Positions 42,423 to 52,043 of a stretch of DNA of 64,000 nt are shown here, one piece after another. This DNA comes from Actinomyces dentalis DSM 19115 (GTDB lineage Bacteria > Actinomycetota > Actinomycetes > Actinomycetales > Actinomycetaceae): contig NZ_AUBL01000015.1 in NCBI RefSeq assembly GCF_000429225.1, positions 1-64,000 of the forward strand, read 5' to 3'. The notes under the pieces were generated by a model. The model ran no database searches. It was not told where the DNA came from and saw only the letters and a program-made list of their open reading frames with translations. Position 1 is the first letter of the stretch; each line of letters starts with the position of its first letter. The position numbers and the translations under genes are program-made.

Positions 42423-42566
42423 GGCGACCCGATCCACCTCGACTCGCTGCGGGCGGCGCTGCTGACCGGGGCCGAGCTGGAGATCACCGAGCCGGGGGAG
42501 TCCGAGGACATGGGCCACGACCGGCTCGACCCCCGCGCCCGCGCCGGCGCCGCCTGCCGCGCCTGA
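42423..42566 (+). pseudogene. Possible C-terminal coding remnant
   Basis: A 47-codon frame reads GDPIHLDSLRAALLTGAELE, continues acidic and ends at TGA 42564-42566. Its amino-acid pattern and third-position GC look coding, but no start is present and the family is not recognised. The rest of the 450-bp gap before ilvD holds no gene. TAATCT at 42771-42776 is a possible ilvD -10. Confidence 0.3.
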
Positions 42567-42810
42567 GCGGCCCGGGGCGAGCGCCTCTGACGGTCCGGCC
42601 GGCGGCCCCGGACGCGGGAGCGGAAGCGCGACGTGCGCTAATTCACCGCCCCGCCCCGGGCGCCGCCGCCCCGGCCCCCGACCGCGCCGCCGCCGTCGGA
42701 CCGGCGCCATCCCGGGATAAAGCGCCGGTCCACTGGCCGGTCGCATCCGCTGAGATGACAGGGTGACCACTAATCTGGCACCCATCACCTGGTCCGTCCG
42801 AGGAGCCCCC

Positions 42811-44697
42811 ATGCCCGTCTACCGCAGCGCCACATCCACCTCCGGCCGCAATATGGCCGGCGCCCGGGCCCTGTGGCGCGCCACGGGCGTCAAGGACTCC
42901 GACTTCGGCAAGCCGATCATCGCCATCGCCAATTCCTTCACCCAGTTCGTGCCCGGGCACGTGGGCCTGCGCGACGTGGGGCGCCTCGTGGCCGGGCAGA
43001 TCGAGGCCGCCGGGGGCATCGCCAAGGAGTTCAACACCATCGCCGTCGACGACGGCATCGCCATGGGCCACGACGGCATGCTCTACTCCCTGCCCAGCCG
43101 CGACCTCATCGCCGACTCCGTGGAGTACATGGTCTCCGCCCACTGCGCCGACGCCCTGGTGTGCATCTCCAATTGCGACAAGATCACCCCCGGCATGCTC
43201 ATGGCCTCCCTGCGCCTGAACATCCCCACGATCTTCATCTCCGGCGGGCCCATGGAGTCGGGCAAGCTGGTCACGGCCGACGGCGCCACCCGCAAGCTCG
43301 ATCTCATCGACGCCATGATGGACGCCGCCGACCCCACGGTGGCCGACGAGACCATCAGCGCCATCGAGCGCCTGGCCTGCCCCACCTGCGGCTCGTGCTC
43401 GGGCATGTTCACCGCCAACTCCATGAACTGCCTCACCGAGGCGCTCGGGCTGGCGCTGCCCATGAACGGCACCCTGCTGGCCACCCACGCCGACCGCGGC
43501 GAGCTGTTCAAGGAGGCGGGCCGCCAGATCGTCGAGATCACCCGGGCCTACTACGAGGACGACGACGCCTCCGTCCTGCCGCGCTCCATCGCCACCAAGG
43601 CGGCCTTCGCCAACGCCATGAGCCTGGACATCGCCATGGGCGGGTCCACCAACACGGTTCTGCACCTGCTGGCCGCGGCCCAGGAGGGCGGGGTCGACTT
43701 CCACATGGCGGACATCGACCGCCTCTCGCGCCGGGTCCCGCACCTGTGCAAGGTGGCGCCGTCGACCGCCGTGCACCACGTGGAGGACGTCCATCGGGCC
43801 GGCGGGATCATGGGCATCCTCGGCGAGCTCGACCGCGCCGGCCTCATCGACACGTCCGTGGGCAACGTCCTGCGCTCCACCCTGGACCGGACCCTGGCCG
43901 CCCACGACATCGCCCGCCCCGGCCCCGACGGCGCGCCCGGCTCCGGCGTCTCCCGGGCCGTGCGCACCCGCTACCTCGCCGCCCCCGCCGGGGTGCGCAC
44001 CACCGTCATGTTCTCCCAGGCGTCGCGCTGGGACTGCCTGGACACCGACCGCGCATCCGGCTGCATCCGCGACGTCGCCCACGCCTACTCCGCCGACGGC
44101 GGCCTGGCGGTCCTGTTCGGCAACATCGCGGAGAAGGGCTGCATCGTCAAGACCGCCGGGGTGGACGCCTCCATCCTGGCCTTCGCCGGGCCCGCGGTCG
44201 TCTTCGAGTCCCAGGAGGACGCCGTGGCCGGGATCCTGGGCAGGCGGGTGAAATCCGGTGACGTCGTCGTCATCAATCACGAGGGCCCGCGCGGCGGCCC
44301 GGGCATGCAGGAGATGCTCTACCCGACCACGTACATCAAGTCCATGCACCTGGGCAAGGAGTGCGCGCTGCTGACCGACGGGCGCTTCTCGGGGGGCACC
44401 TCGGGGCTGAGCATCGGGCACGTCTCGCCCGAGGCGGCGGCGGGCGGGCTCATCGGCCTGGTGCGCGACGGCGACCGCATCGAGATCGACATTCCCGCCC
44501 GGCGCATCGAGCTCATGGTCGACGACGCCGAGATCGCCCGGCGCCGCGCCGAGGAGGAGGCGCGCGGGCAGGCCGCCTGGTCCCCGCACGTTCAGCGCCC
44601 GCGCAAGGTGAGCGCGGCGCTGCGCGCCTACGCCATGCTCGCCACCAGCGCCGACCTGGGCGCCGTGCGCGACCTGGACAGGCTCCCCCGCTACTGA
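42811..44697 (+). CDS. ilvD: Dihydroxy-acid dehydratase
   Basis: This 628-aa iron-sulfur enzyme performs the penultimate step of valine/isoleucine synthesis. It has the cluster cysteines in [11 protein letters not shown] (~125) and [18 protein letters not shown] (~190-208). [13 protein letters not shown]-type residues ([13 protein letters not shown]) and [22 protein letters not shown] complete the signature. ATG 42811 is preferred over a GTG 48 nt upstream because GAGGAGCCCCC precedes it and the protein then begins [17 protein letters not shown] like E. coli IlvD. IlvA is encoded 1.8 kb downstream. Confidence 0.96.
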   Translation: MPVYRSATSTSGRNMAGARALWRATGVKDSDFGKPIIAIANSFTQFVPGHVGLRDVGRLVAGQIEAAGGIAKEFNTIAVDDGIAMGHDGMLYSLPSRDLIADSVEYMVSAHCADALVCISNCDKITPGMLMASLRLNIPTIFISGGPMESGKLVTADGATRKLDLIDAMMDAADPTVADETISAIERLACPTCGSCSGMFTANSMNCLTEALGLALPMNGTLLATHADRGELFKEAGRQIVEITRAYYEDDDASVLPRSIATKAAFANAMSLDIAMGGSTNTVLHLLAAAQEGGVDFHMADIDRLSRRVPHLCKVAPSTAVHHVEDVHRAGGIMGILGELDRAGLIDTSVGNVLRSTLDRTLAAHDIARPGPDGAPGSGVSRAVRTRYLAAPAGVRTTVMFSQASRWDCLDTDRASGCIRDVAHAYSADGGLAVLFGNIAEKGCIVKTAGVDASILAFAGPAVVFESQEDAVAGILGRRVKSGDVVVINHEGPRGGPGMQEMLYPTTYIKSMHLGKECALLTDGRFSGGTSGLSIGHVSPEAAAGGLIGLVRDGDRIEIDIPARRIELMVDDAEIARRRAEEEARGQAAWSPHVQRPRKVSAALRAYAMLATSADLGAVRDLDRLPRY

Positions 44698-44731
44698 CCG
44701 CCCTCCGCCCCGCCGGGCTGACCCCGACTTT

Positions 44732-44804
44732 CGCGAGCGCGCAGGTTTCCAGTCGAACGCGCAGGCGGGAGGCGCGCGTTCGACTGGAAACCTGCGCGCT
44801 CGCG
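44732..44804. terminator. 31-bp perfect hairpin after ilvD
   Basis: The arm 44732-44762 (CGCGAGCGCGCAGGTTTCCA...) is perfectly complementary to 44774-44804, with an 11-nt loop. It lies 34 bp after the ilvD stop. A stem of this length exceeds ordinary terminators. It may be both terminator and a small repetitive element. No second copy of the same sequence was found in the window. Confidence 0.7.
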
Positions 44805-44958
44805 GAGAACTCCGCGGAGAACGGCGGGGCCGGCTCGCCCCGTGCCGCGTCCGCATGATTATGCTGCTGGCAGCGATACGAACGACGGCGGAGGACCGGC
44901 GATCGGTCGGAGCGGATCGTGCCGCGACGCCGCCCCGGGACACGGAGGGAGCCCAACG

Positions 44959-46398
44959 ATGGGGATCAGGAAGATCGTGGCGTGCGCGGGAGCGCTGTGC
45001 CTGCTGCTGGCGGGGTGCGGCGCCCCGTCCCCCGGGGCCGGCGGCACGGGGGACTGGGTGACGGCCTCGACCGAGGAGCTCAAGGAGCAGGGCACCGCCC
45101 TGGTCAACGACATGGAGCAGGGAGATTTCGCGGCGGTGGTCGGCGCCTTCGACGACACCATGCGCTCCTCCCTGTCCGAGGAGAAGCTCGCCGAGACCTG
45201 GCACACGACCGTGGACGCCAAGGGCGCCTTCGAATCGATTACGGGCGCCTCGGTCAACAGCGCCCAGGGCTACGGCGTCACCACCGTGGTCGCCCGGCAC
45301 GCCGGCGGCAGCGTGGCCGTGCAGTTCAGCTTCTCCTCGGACCGCAAGGTCGGCGGCCTCTACCTGCGCGACGCCAGCGCCGACGACATCGCCGCCGCCA
45401 CGGCGACGTCCGGGGCCACGGCGACGTCCGGGGCCACGGGGACGTCCGGGGCCACGGGGACGCCCGGGGCCACGACGGCGCCCGAGCCCACCGGCCCGCA
45501 CAGCGTCGACCACCCGGTCGCCGTCGGCCCGCACCAGCTCAACGGCACCCTCGTGACGCCCGAGCCGGACGTGCAGGATCGGCGGATCGTCGTCGTGCTC
45601 GTGTCCGGATCCGGCCCCAACGACATGGACGAGACCGTCGGCGCCAACAAGCCCATGCGCGACATCGCCGACGGGCTGGCGCAGGCCGGCATCAGCTCGC
45701 TGCGCTACAACAAGCGCTACAACCAGGATCCCGGCGCCGACGCCGGGGCCTGGACCCTGGAGTCCGAGGTGCTCGACGACCTCGACGCGGCCCTGCGGAT
45801 GCTGCCGAGCAGCGAGGCCGCGGGGTACTCGGTGGTCGTCGCCGGGCACAGCCTGGGAGGCATGCTCCTGCCCACGATCCTGGCGCGCCACCCGGAGGTG
45901 GCGGCGGGCATCAGCCTGGCGGGCAGCCCGCGCGACCTGTTCGACATCATGACCGACCAGGCCGATGCGCAGATCCAGTCCTCCGACGCGGGCGACGACG
46001 AGAAGGCCTCCGCCCGGGCGACCCAGAGCGCCGCCCTCGCCGCCGCCAAGGCCCTGACCGACCCCAACGGCGAGCCGATCCTGGGCATGCCCGCGAGTTA
46101 CATCGTGAGCCTCAACCAGATGCACGCGCGCCTGCCCGATGACGTGGCGGCCATCGGCGTGCCCGTGCTGGTGCTGCAGGGCGGCGCCGACGCCCAGGTC
46201 TACCCGGACAAGGACTACCCGGCCTGGCGCCCCGTCCTGGACGGCAAGCAGGCCGACTACCGGCTGTTCGACGGACTCAACCACCTGTTCATGCCCGTGA
46301 GCGGGACCAGCGGCCCGCTCGACTACAACACCCCCAACCACGTCGACCCGCAGGTCGTCACCGCCATGGCCGACTGGCTGGTCGATCGGCTCGGCTGA
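44959..46398 (+). CDS. Secreted lipoprotein alpha/beta hydrolase with DUF3887-like domain
   Basis: This 479-aa lipoprotein has the signal GALCLLLAGC (Cys20). Residues ~35-145 resemble the DUF3887 domain (DMEQGDFAAVVGAFDDTM). A Thr/Ser/Gly/Ala linker is encoded by an 18-bp tandem DNA repeat (45397-45468, four units). The alpha/beta hydrolase domain has VLVSGSGPNDMDE, nucleophile GHSLGG (Ser ~297), an acid near VLQGGADAQV and the His in GLNHLF. Homologues are called esterases or peptidases; the substrate is unknown. CGGAGGGAGC precedes ATG 44959. Confidence 0.85.
   Translation: MGIRKIVACAGALCLLLAGCGAPSPGAGGTGDWVTASTEELKEQGTALVNDMEQGDFAAVVGAFDDTMRSSLSEEKLAETWHTTVDAKGAFESITGASVNSAQGYGVTTVVARHAGGSVAVQFSFSSDRKVGGLYLRDASADDIAAATATSGATATSGATGTSGATGTPGATTAPEPTGPHSVDHPVAVGPHQLNGTLVTPEPDVQDRRIVVVLVSGSGPNDMDETVGANKPMRDIADGLAQAGISSLRYNKRYNQDPGADAGAWTLESEVLDDLDAALRMLPSSEAAGYSVVVAGHSLGGMLLPTILARHPEVAAGISLAGSPRDLFDIMTDQADAQIQSSDAGDDEKASARATQSAALAAAKALTDPNGEPILGMPASYIVSLNQMHARLPDDVAAIGVPVLVLQGGADAQVYPDKDYPAWRPVLDGKQADYRLFDGLNHLFMPVSGTSGPLDYNTPNHVDPQVVTAMADWLVDRLG
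45397..45468 (+). repeat. 18-bp tandem repeat, four units
   Basis: Unit GCCACGGCGACGTCCGGG (later GCCACGGGGACG[TC]CCGGG) is repeated four times with a partial fifth. It encodes ATATSG/ATGTSG in the hydrolase linker. Being a multiple of three, copy changes would not break the frame. Confidence 0.85.
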
Positions 46399-46515
46399 CG
46401 ACGGCGCGACGACGGCGCCCGGCCGGGGCGGACCGGACGCCGGTCCGCACGGCCCCGCCCGGTTGGCTCCGCGTCATTCCCCGGCGCCCCGCGGCGCCCG
46501 ACTACCCTGAGCGCC

Positions 46516-48105
46516 GTGAACGACCCCGTCGCCCGGACCGCCGACGTCCCCGCCGAGACCCCCGCCGAGACCCCCTGGGACTCGGCCCGCTACCTGCGCG
46601 AGATCCTGCGCGCCCCCGTCTACGAGGCCGCCGAGCACACCCCGCTCCAGCCCATGCGGACGCTGTCGGCGCGCCTGGGCTGCGCCGTCGCCGTCAAGCG
46701 CGAGGACCTCCAGACGGTCCACTCCTTCAAGATCCGCGGCGCCTACAACGCCATGCGCGCCCTGGGCGAGGCCGAGCGCGCCCGCGGCGTCATCACCGCC
46801 TCCGCCGGCAACCACGCCCAGGGCGTCGCCCGCTCCGCCACGCTGCTGGGCGTCGACGCCACCATCGTCATGCCCACCGTCACCCCGCGCATCAAGGTCG
46901 ACGCCGTGCGCGACCTGGGCGGGCGGGTCCTGCTCCTCGGGGACAATTTCGACGCCGCCAAGGCCGAGGCCCAGCGCATCGCCCAGACCGAGGGCCGCAC
47001 CTTCATCGCCCCCTTCGACGACCCGCGCGTCATCGCCGGCCAGGGCACCATCGGCCTGGAGATCGTCCAGCAGGACGCCGAGCTCGACCGTCTCTTCGTC
47101 CCCGTGGGCGGCGGGGGGCTCGCCGCGGGCATCGCCGTCCTCGTCAAGGCCCTCATGCCGCAGGTGCGGGTCATCGGCGTCGAGCACGAGGAGTCCGCCT
47201 GCCTGAGCGCGGCGCTGGCCGCCGGGGGGCCCGTCACCCTGGAGCGCGTGGGGCTCTTCGCCGAGGGCGTGGCCGTGCGCCGCGTGGGGCGGGAGACCTT
47301 CCGCCTGTGCTCGGCGCTGCTCGACGACGTCGTCACCGTCTCCTCCGACCAGGTCTCCGCCGCCGTGCGCGACATCTTCGAGGACGTGCGCGCCGTGCCC
47401 GAGCCCTCCGGCGCGCTGGCGCTGGCGGGCCTGAAGATCTATGCGGCCGAGCACAAAATCGTCGGGGAGCGGCTCGCCTGCGTGCTGAGCGGCGCGAACC
47501 TCAATTTCCACCAGCTGCGCTACATCTGCGAGCGCAGCGAGCTCGGCGAGCAGCGCGAGGCGATCCTGGGGGTGACGATCCCCGAGGTCCAGGGAGAGTT
47601 CCTGCGCTTCGCCTCGGTGCTCGGCGGGCGGTCGGTCACCGAGTTCAACTACCGGCTGGCCGCCGCGGGGCCGTCCGGCGCGCCGGCGCGCATCTTCGTG
47701 GGCGTCCGGCTCACGCGCGGGCGCCGGGAGCGCGCCGAGATCGTCGCTGACCTGGAGGCGGCCGGCTACGGCGTCATCGACCTGACCGACGACGAGCTCG
47801 CCAAGGTGCACGTGCGCTCCATGGTCGGCGGGCGGGCGCCCGCGGGGCTGACGGAGCGGCTGTTCTCCTTCGAGTTCCCCGAGTCGCCCGGGGCCCTCAT
47901 GCGGTTCCTGGAGATCCTGGGGACGCGCTGGAACATCACGCTCTTCCACTACCGCACCGACGGCGCCGACTACGGGCGGATCCTCACCGCCTTCGAGGTC
48001 GGCGGCCCGGACGACTCGACGCTGACCGAGCACATGGACCGCCTGGGCTACGCCTACCGCGAGGAGACTGACGACCCCTCGGCCCGCTTCTTCCTCGCCG
48101 ACTGA
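46516..48105 (+). CDS. ilvA: Biosynthetic threonine deaminase
   Basis: This 529-aa PLP enzyme converts threonine to 2-oxobutyrate, the first step of isoleucine synthesis. The PLP Lys is in VHSFKIRGAYNAM (~75). SAGNHAQGVA, the GGGGLAAGIA phosphate loop and the SGAN motif follow. Two ACT-like C-terminal regulatory modules (~340-525) bind isoleucine/valine, so this is the feedback-controlled long form. GTG 46516 lies 7 nt after TACCCT (46503-46508), again suggesting a leaderless message. Confidence 0.95.
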   Translation: MNDPVARTADVPAETPAETPWDSARYLREILRAPVYEAAEHTPLQPMRTLSARLGCAVAVKREDLQTVHSFKIRGAYNAMRALGEAERARGVITASAGNHAQGVARSATLLGVDATIVMPTVTPRIKVDAVRDLGGRVLLLGDNFDAAKAEAQRIAQTEGRTFIAPFDDPRVIAGQGTIGLEIVQQDAELDRLFVPVGGGGLAAGIAVLVKALMPQVRVIGVEHEESACLSAALAAGGPVTLERVGLFAEGVAVRRVGRETFRLCSALLDDVVTVSSDQVSAAVRDIFEDVRAVPEPSGALALAGLKIYAAEHKIVGERLACVLSGANLNFHQLRYICERSELGEQREAILGVTIPEVQGEFLRFASVLGGRSVTEFNYRLAAAGPSGAPARIFVGVRLTRGRRERAEIVADLEAAGYGVIDLTDDELAKVHVRSMVGGRAPAGLTERLFSFEFPESPGALMRFLEILGTRWNITLFHYRTDGADYGRILTAFEVGGPDDSTLTEHMDRLGYAYREETDDPSARFFLAD

Positions 48106-48489
48106 CGCCCGCCCGCCGGGCGCCGGTTCGGGGCTGCGAGCCGGTCGCAACGCCCCTTCGGCTCCAATTCTGGCGCTCTGGGAGGATCGTTCGGGGCGGC
48201 ACCGCGGATGCGCTCAGTGACTTCCGCATGATTCCGCGGTTTCGTCGAGGCGGTCACCAGGCGCGGGGCGGAACGATCCTCCCGGAGCGCCATTTCCCGC
48301 GTCCCGCAGGCCGTCGCCGCCCGTCGTCGCGGCTTCCCGGGCGCGCACGACGCCGAGGGCGGGCGGGGAGCGGCGGGAGGGCGGCGGAATCGGGGCGGGT
48401 GCCGCAAGTCATGGTACGGTCACTGGTGTGCATGGGTCTTTAGGCCTAGGGTGGTTCACCGATAAACTTATCTCTTGCGAGGAGCGCCC
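48106..48489. other. Intergenic region with inverted repeat and leader of the FMN reductase
   Basis: No gene is visible in these 384 bp. They hold the 22-bp inverted repeat described separately (48171-48292). Just before the FMN reductase lies an AT-rich segment with the dyad GATAA-AC-TTATC (48461-48472), a possible operator 18 nt before the start codon. TAGGCCTAGGGT at 48441-48452 may include its -10. Confidence 0.5.
48171..48292. repeat. 22-bp inverted repeat enclosing TTCCGCATGATTCCGC
   Basis: TGGCGCTCTGGGAGGATCGT (48171-48192) pairs with 48271-48292, 21 of 22, across 78 nt. The interior contains TTCCGCATGATTCCGC (48222-48237), the same 16-mer that flanks the palindrome of the structured repeats at 38.4 and 54.9 kb. 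GGGAGGAT also occurs next to that palindrome. It is probably a diverged member of the same element family. Confidence 0.6.
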
Positions 48490-49044
48490 ATGACCACCAT
48501 CGCCGTTATCACCGGCTCCGTCCGCCCCGGCCGCGCCGGCTCCGCCGTCGCCCGGTGGATCGCCGAGAAGGCCAACGAGGTCGACGGCGTCGACGCCCGG
48601 GTCCTCGAGCTGGCCGACTTCGACCTGCCGGTCTTCGCCGAGGAGGTCCCCCCGATGATGGCCCCCGCCAAGGACCCGGCCGCCGTCGCCTGGAACAAGG
48701 CCCTCGCCGGCTTCGACGCCTTCATCTTCGTCACCCCCGAGTACAACCACTCCGTGCCCGGCGCCCTGAAGAACGCCATCGACTTCATCGCGCCCTCGGT
48801 GCTGGCGAACAGGGCCGTCGGCCTCGTCGGCTACTCCTACTCCGCCGGCCACCGCCCGATCGAGCACCTGCGCGCCATCCTCGTCAACTTCACCACCGGC
48901 GTCGTCGGTCCCCAGGTCAACCTGCACCTGGCCACCGACTTCTCGGGCGGCGTCTTCGCCCCCGCCGCCTTCCACGACGGCGAGGCCACCGCCCTGGTCG
49001 AGGCCCTCGTCGCCCAGGACGGGGCCCTGGCCGCCCTGCGCTGA
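48490..49044 (+). CDS. NADPH-dependent FMN reductase family protein
   Basis: This 184-aa flavodoxin-fold protein has the FMN phosphate loop GSVRPGRAG at residues ~9-17, TPEYNHSVPGALKNAIDF (~80-97) and VGYSYSAGHRP. It reduces FMN or quinones with NAD(P)H; the physiological partner is unknown. ATG 48490 follows GCGAGGAGCG. It stands alone between ilvA and the convergent ATPase gene. Confidence 0.92.
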   Translation: MTTIAVITGSVRPGRAGSAVARWIAEKANEVDGVDARVLELADFDLPVFAEEVPPMMAPAKDPAAVAWNKALAGFDAFIFVTPEYNHSVPGALKNAIDFIAPSVLANRAVGLVGYSYSAGHRPIEHLRAILVNFTTGVVGPQVNLHLATDFSGGVFAPAAFHDGEATALVEALVAQDGALAALR

Positions 49045-49221
49045 GCCGCGGCGGATCGGGCGGGCCGACGGCGAAGCCGGCCCGCCGCCACTGCCGGCCC
49101 GCCCCGCCGCCGCTGCGGGCCGGACAGGAGTCCACGGCCGGCTTCGTCGTGTGGACGGTGGTCCGCCCCGCCGCCGCGGGCCGGACCGATCCGCCCGGCG
49201 GCGCCCCGGCCGGCCGCGGCG

Positions 49222-51609
49222 TCAGGCCAGCTCCAGCCTCCGGTACCGGTTGACCGCCGCCGCGACGTCGACCATCCGCGGCCGGACCAGGAAGGCGGGG
49301 CGGGCGCCGACGTCCTGCAGCGCGTCCAGCCCCTCGTCGTCGAGCAGCGCCTCCAGGTCGGTCAGGCAGGTGCGCAGCGTCGACTCCCCGTCGAAGCGCT
49401 GCTCCAGCAGCGCCCGCAGCGCCCAGGCGATCGCCTCGGCCTGGCCGGGGTCCACGATCCCGGCCACGTCGGAGACGTCGACGTCCTCGCGGTCCAGGGT
49501 CAGCCCCGTCGTCCCGTGCGCGCGCGTGCGCACCGGCCCGCGCCGGGTGCGCGCCGGCGCGGGCAGCGGCACGCGCGACGTCGGCTCGCCGAAGCCCGCC
49601 AGCGCCGTGGCCTCGCGGGGCTGGGCGGCGGCCACGGCGCGGGCGGACTCGGTGGCGTCGTGCAGGACGTAGGAGTCCATGAGCAGGACGCGGTCGGCCA
49701 CGTCGAGGTAGTCGCCCGACCCGCCCATGACCAGCACCGTGGACACCCCCAGGTCCGCGGCCAGCGCGCCCACCCGGTCCACCAGCGGCGTGATCGGCTC
49801 GCGCTCGGCGGCCACGAGGGTCCGCATGCGGGCGTCGCGGATGAGCAGGTTGGTCGCCGAGGTGTCCTCGTCGAGCAGGATCGCGCTCGCCCCCGCCTCG
49901 ATCGACTCCATGAGCGAAGCCGCCTGGGAGGTCGAGCCCGAGGCGTTCTGCGTGGCGAAGGCGCCCGTGTCCCGGCCTCCGGGCAGGTGCGCGATGAAGG
50001 GCGTCAGCTCGACGCCGGTCACCGCCCGGCCGTCGGCCGCGCGCACCTTGACGGCGTCGGGGGCGGTGGCGACCAGCTCGCGCCCGTCGCCGGGCACGTG
50101 CGGGTAGACGCCCCGCTCGATCGCGTTGAGCAGCGTCGACTTGCCGTGGTAGCCGCCGCCCACGACGAGGGTCACGCCCGGTCCCACGACGGTGCCGCGC
50201 ACCCGCCCCGCGTGCGGCAGCTCGACGGTGGCGGCCAGGGAGTCGGGGGCCCGCAGCGCCACGGCGCCGGCGCGCATGGGCTCGTCGGAGACGCCCGAGC
50301 GGCGGGGGAGCAGGGAGCCGTCGGCCAGGAAGGAGACCCAGCCCCGCTCGCGCACGATCTCGCTCAGCGCCCGGTGGTCCTCCAGTGCGGCCACGTGCGC
50401 CACGAGGCGCTCGGCCCGCTCGCCGGTCAGGTCGAGGGCGGCGGCCATCTCGCGGGTCAGGTCCCGGCTGATGATGCGGGAGGCCTCGTGCCCCTGGATG
50501 GACCGGCCCCGGGCGGGCAGGGCCATGCGGGCGCGGATCTCAATGGTCCAGTCCGACGCCGATGCGGGGAGCGGGCCGACGGCGCCGCCGGCCCCCGGGG
50601 CGTCGGCGTCAAGGCTCCCCGGGGCGTCGGGGTCGCCGGCGGCCGTGCCCGCGGGCGCGACGCCTGCCTCGCCCGGGTCGTCGGCCTCGCCCGGGTCGCC
50701 GATCTCGCCGGCGCGGGCGCCGCCCGGGCCGCCGGCCTCGGCCGGGTCGTCGTCGTAGCCGCCGTCGGGCGCGTCGGCGGGGACGAGCAGGACCGAGGAG
50801 CGCTCGAGGATCTCCTGGCCCGGGGCGGCGATGGACAGGGCCGTGCCCCCGAAGCCCGCGCGCAGCTCGCGGGTGAGGAAGTCGCCGACGGCCAGGCGCC
50901 GGTCCGCCGTCTCCAGCAGGGCGCGCTCGGCCAGGACCTCCAGGCCCGGCAGGTCGGCGGGCACGTCCACGTGGATGCGGGTGGGCGGGGCGTAGGGGTC
51001 GGGCTGGACGCGGTCGACGTGCAGGACCCACCCCTCGGGCGCGGCATAGCGGCCGACGATCGCCTTGTAGGCGGCGTAGGAGCGACCGTCCAGGGCGTGG
51101 AGGTGGTCGACGAGGTCGGCCAGCAGACCGTCGCGCGGCTCGTCGTTGTAGCGGCGGCGCTCCCCGCGGTAGTCGTCGCGGCCGCGACCGTCGTGGGACC
51201 GGTCCCGGTAGTCGTCGTACCGGCGGGGACCGCCGCGGTGATCGCCACGGTCGTCGCGGGTGTCGTACCCGCGGGGCCCGCCGCGGCGGTCGGATCCCGA
51301 TCCACCGCGGTAGTCGCGCTCGCCCCGGCCCCGGTAGTCACGATCGCGGTCGCCGCGATAGCCCCGGTCGTCGTGCCCGCGCGGCCCGCCGCCCCGGTGG
51401 CCCCGGTCGTCCCGGTAGCCGCGGTCGCCCCGATCGCGGTAGTCGCGGTCGCGGTAGCCCCGGTCGCCCCGGCCTTCCCGGTAGCCGCGGTCGCCGCGAT
51501 CCTCCCGGCTGGCGCCGTCGTACCGGCGGGGCCCGCCGCCCCGGCCCGCGCGATCGCCGCGCCCGTACCCCTGATTCCGGTCCTCCGACCGCTGCCCGTA
51601 GTCGCTCAT
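49222..51609 (-). CDS. ABC-class ATPase (COG3044) with RG/RD/Y-rich N-terminus
   Basis: This 795-aa protein's first ~150 residues are a repetitive Arg/Gly/Asp/Tyr sequence (RGYRDRDYRDRGDRGYR) with no hydrophobic residues. From ~160 it is the COG3044 ATPase family: YAAYKAIVGRY, RIHVDVPADLPG, Walker A VVGGGYHGKSTLLNAIERGV (~475) and ILLDEDTSATNLLIRD (~580). VLVMGGSGDYLDVADRV and PRMVDVAAAVNRYRRLE follow. A Pro/Ala/Asp-rich insertion sits at ~275-340. A trypanosome member, MRB1590, binds RNA (from memory), and the RG tail also suggests RNA binding. ATG 51609 is followed directly by the repeats. Confidence 0.87.
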   Translation of the reverse strand: MSDYGQRSEDRNQGYGRGDRAGRGGGPRRYDGASREDRGDRGYREGRGDRGYRDRDYRDRGDRGYRDDRGHRGGGPRGHDDRGYRGDRDRDYRGRGERDYRGGSGSDRRGGPRGYDTRDDRGDHRGGPRRYDDYRDRSHDGRGRDDYRGERRRYNDEPRDGLLADLVDHLHALDGRSYAAYKAIVGRYAAPEGWVLHVDRVQPDPYAPPTRIHVDVPADLPGLEVLAERALLETADRRLAVGDFLTRELRAGFGGTALSIAAPGQEILERSSVLLVPADAPDGGYDDDPAEAGGPGGARAGEIGDPGEADDPGEAGVAPAGTAAGDPDAPGSLDADAPGAGGAVGPLPASASDWTIEIRARMALPARGRSIQGHEASRIISRDLTREMAAALDLTGERAERLVAHVAALEDHRALSEIVRERGWVSFLADGSLLPRRSGVSDEPMRAGAVALRAPDSLAATVELPHAGRVRGTVVGPGVTLVVGGGYHGKSTLLNAIERGVYPHVPGDGRELVATAPDAVKVRAADGRAVTGVELTPFIAHLPGGRDTGAFATQNASGSTSQAASLMESIEAGASAILLDEDTSATNLLIRDARMRTLVAAEREPITPLVDRVGALAADLGVSTVLVMGGSGDYLDVADRVLLMDSYVLHDATESARAVAAAQPREATALAGFGEPTSRVPLPAPARTRRGPVRTRAHGTTGLTLDREDVDVSDVAGIVDPGQAEAIAWALRALLEQRFDGESTLRTCLTDLEALLDDEGLDALQDVGARPAFLVRPRMVDVAAAVNRYRRLELA

Positions 51610-51682
51610 GGGTCCGATCCTGGCACATCGCCGTCGCGGATCCGCCACCGCCCCTTGCGGAGCCGTATGTCATTCATTAATA

Positions 51683-51697
51683 TATCCAGTATGGATA
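51683..51697. promoter_or_regulatory. Candidate PadR operator
   Basis: The dyad TATCCA-GTA-TGGATA lies in an AT-rich patch (ATTAATATATCC) 22 bp before the PadR start. It also faces the ATPase gene. Its position suggests autoregulation by PadR. GGGGAGAGGCGCC is the ribosome binding site. Confidence 0.5.
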
Positions 51698-51719
51698 CAA
51701 CAGACAGGGGAGAGGCGCC

Positions 51720-52043
51720 ATGAGCCGCGCCTCCGGATACGCCACCGGGGACCTGCCCGACCCGGCCGTCCAGGTCCTCGCCGCCCTGGGCCGCCCCAGG
51801 CACGGCTACGCCGTCATGGCCCTCCTCGACGAGCGCGGCGGCCCCGACCTCGCCATGGGGCCCGCCACCTTGTACACGACCCTCAGGAAGCTCCTCGCCG
51901 TCGGCCTCATCGAGGAGGTCGACGACGCCGGGCCCCGCCGCCCCTATCGCCGCACCGAGGCCGGAACCGCCTCCCTGCGGCGCAATATCGAACGCCGACG
52001 CCGACTCATAGCCCTGTCCGAAGAAATCCTGGAGGAATCATGA
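51720..52043 (+). CDS. PadR-family transcriptional regulator
   Basis: This 107-aa winged-helix protein reads PAVQVLAALGRPRHGYAVMA, then MGPATLYTTLRKLLAVGLIE and RPYRRTEAG, the PadR DNA-binding signature. It is of the short PadR-s2 type with one C-terminal helix for dimerisation. It is the first gene of a three-gene operon and overlaps the next by ATGA. Ligand unknown. Confidence 0.92.
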   Translation: MSRASGYATGDLPDPAVQVLAALGRPRHGYAVMALLDERGGPDLAMGPATLYTTLRKLLAVGLIEEVDDAGPRRPYRRTEAGTASLRRNIERRRRLIALSEEILEES

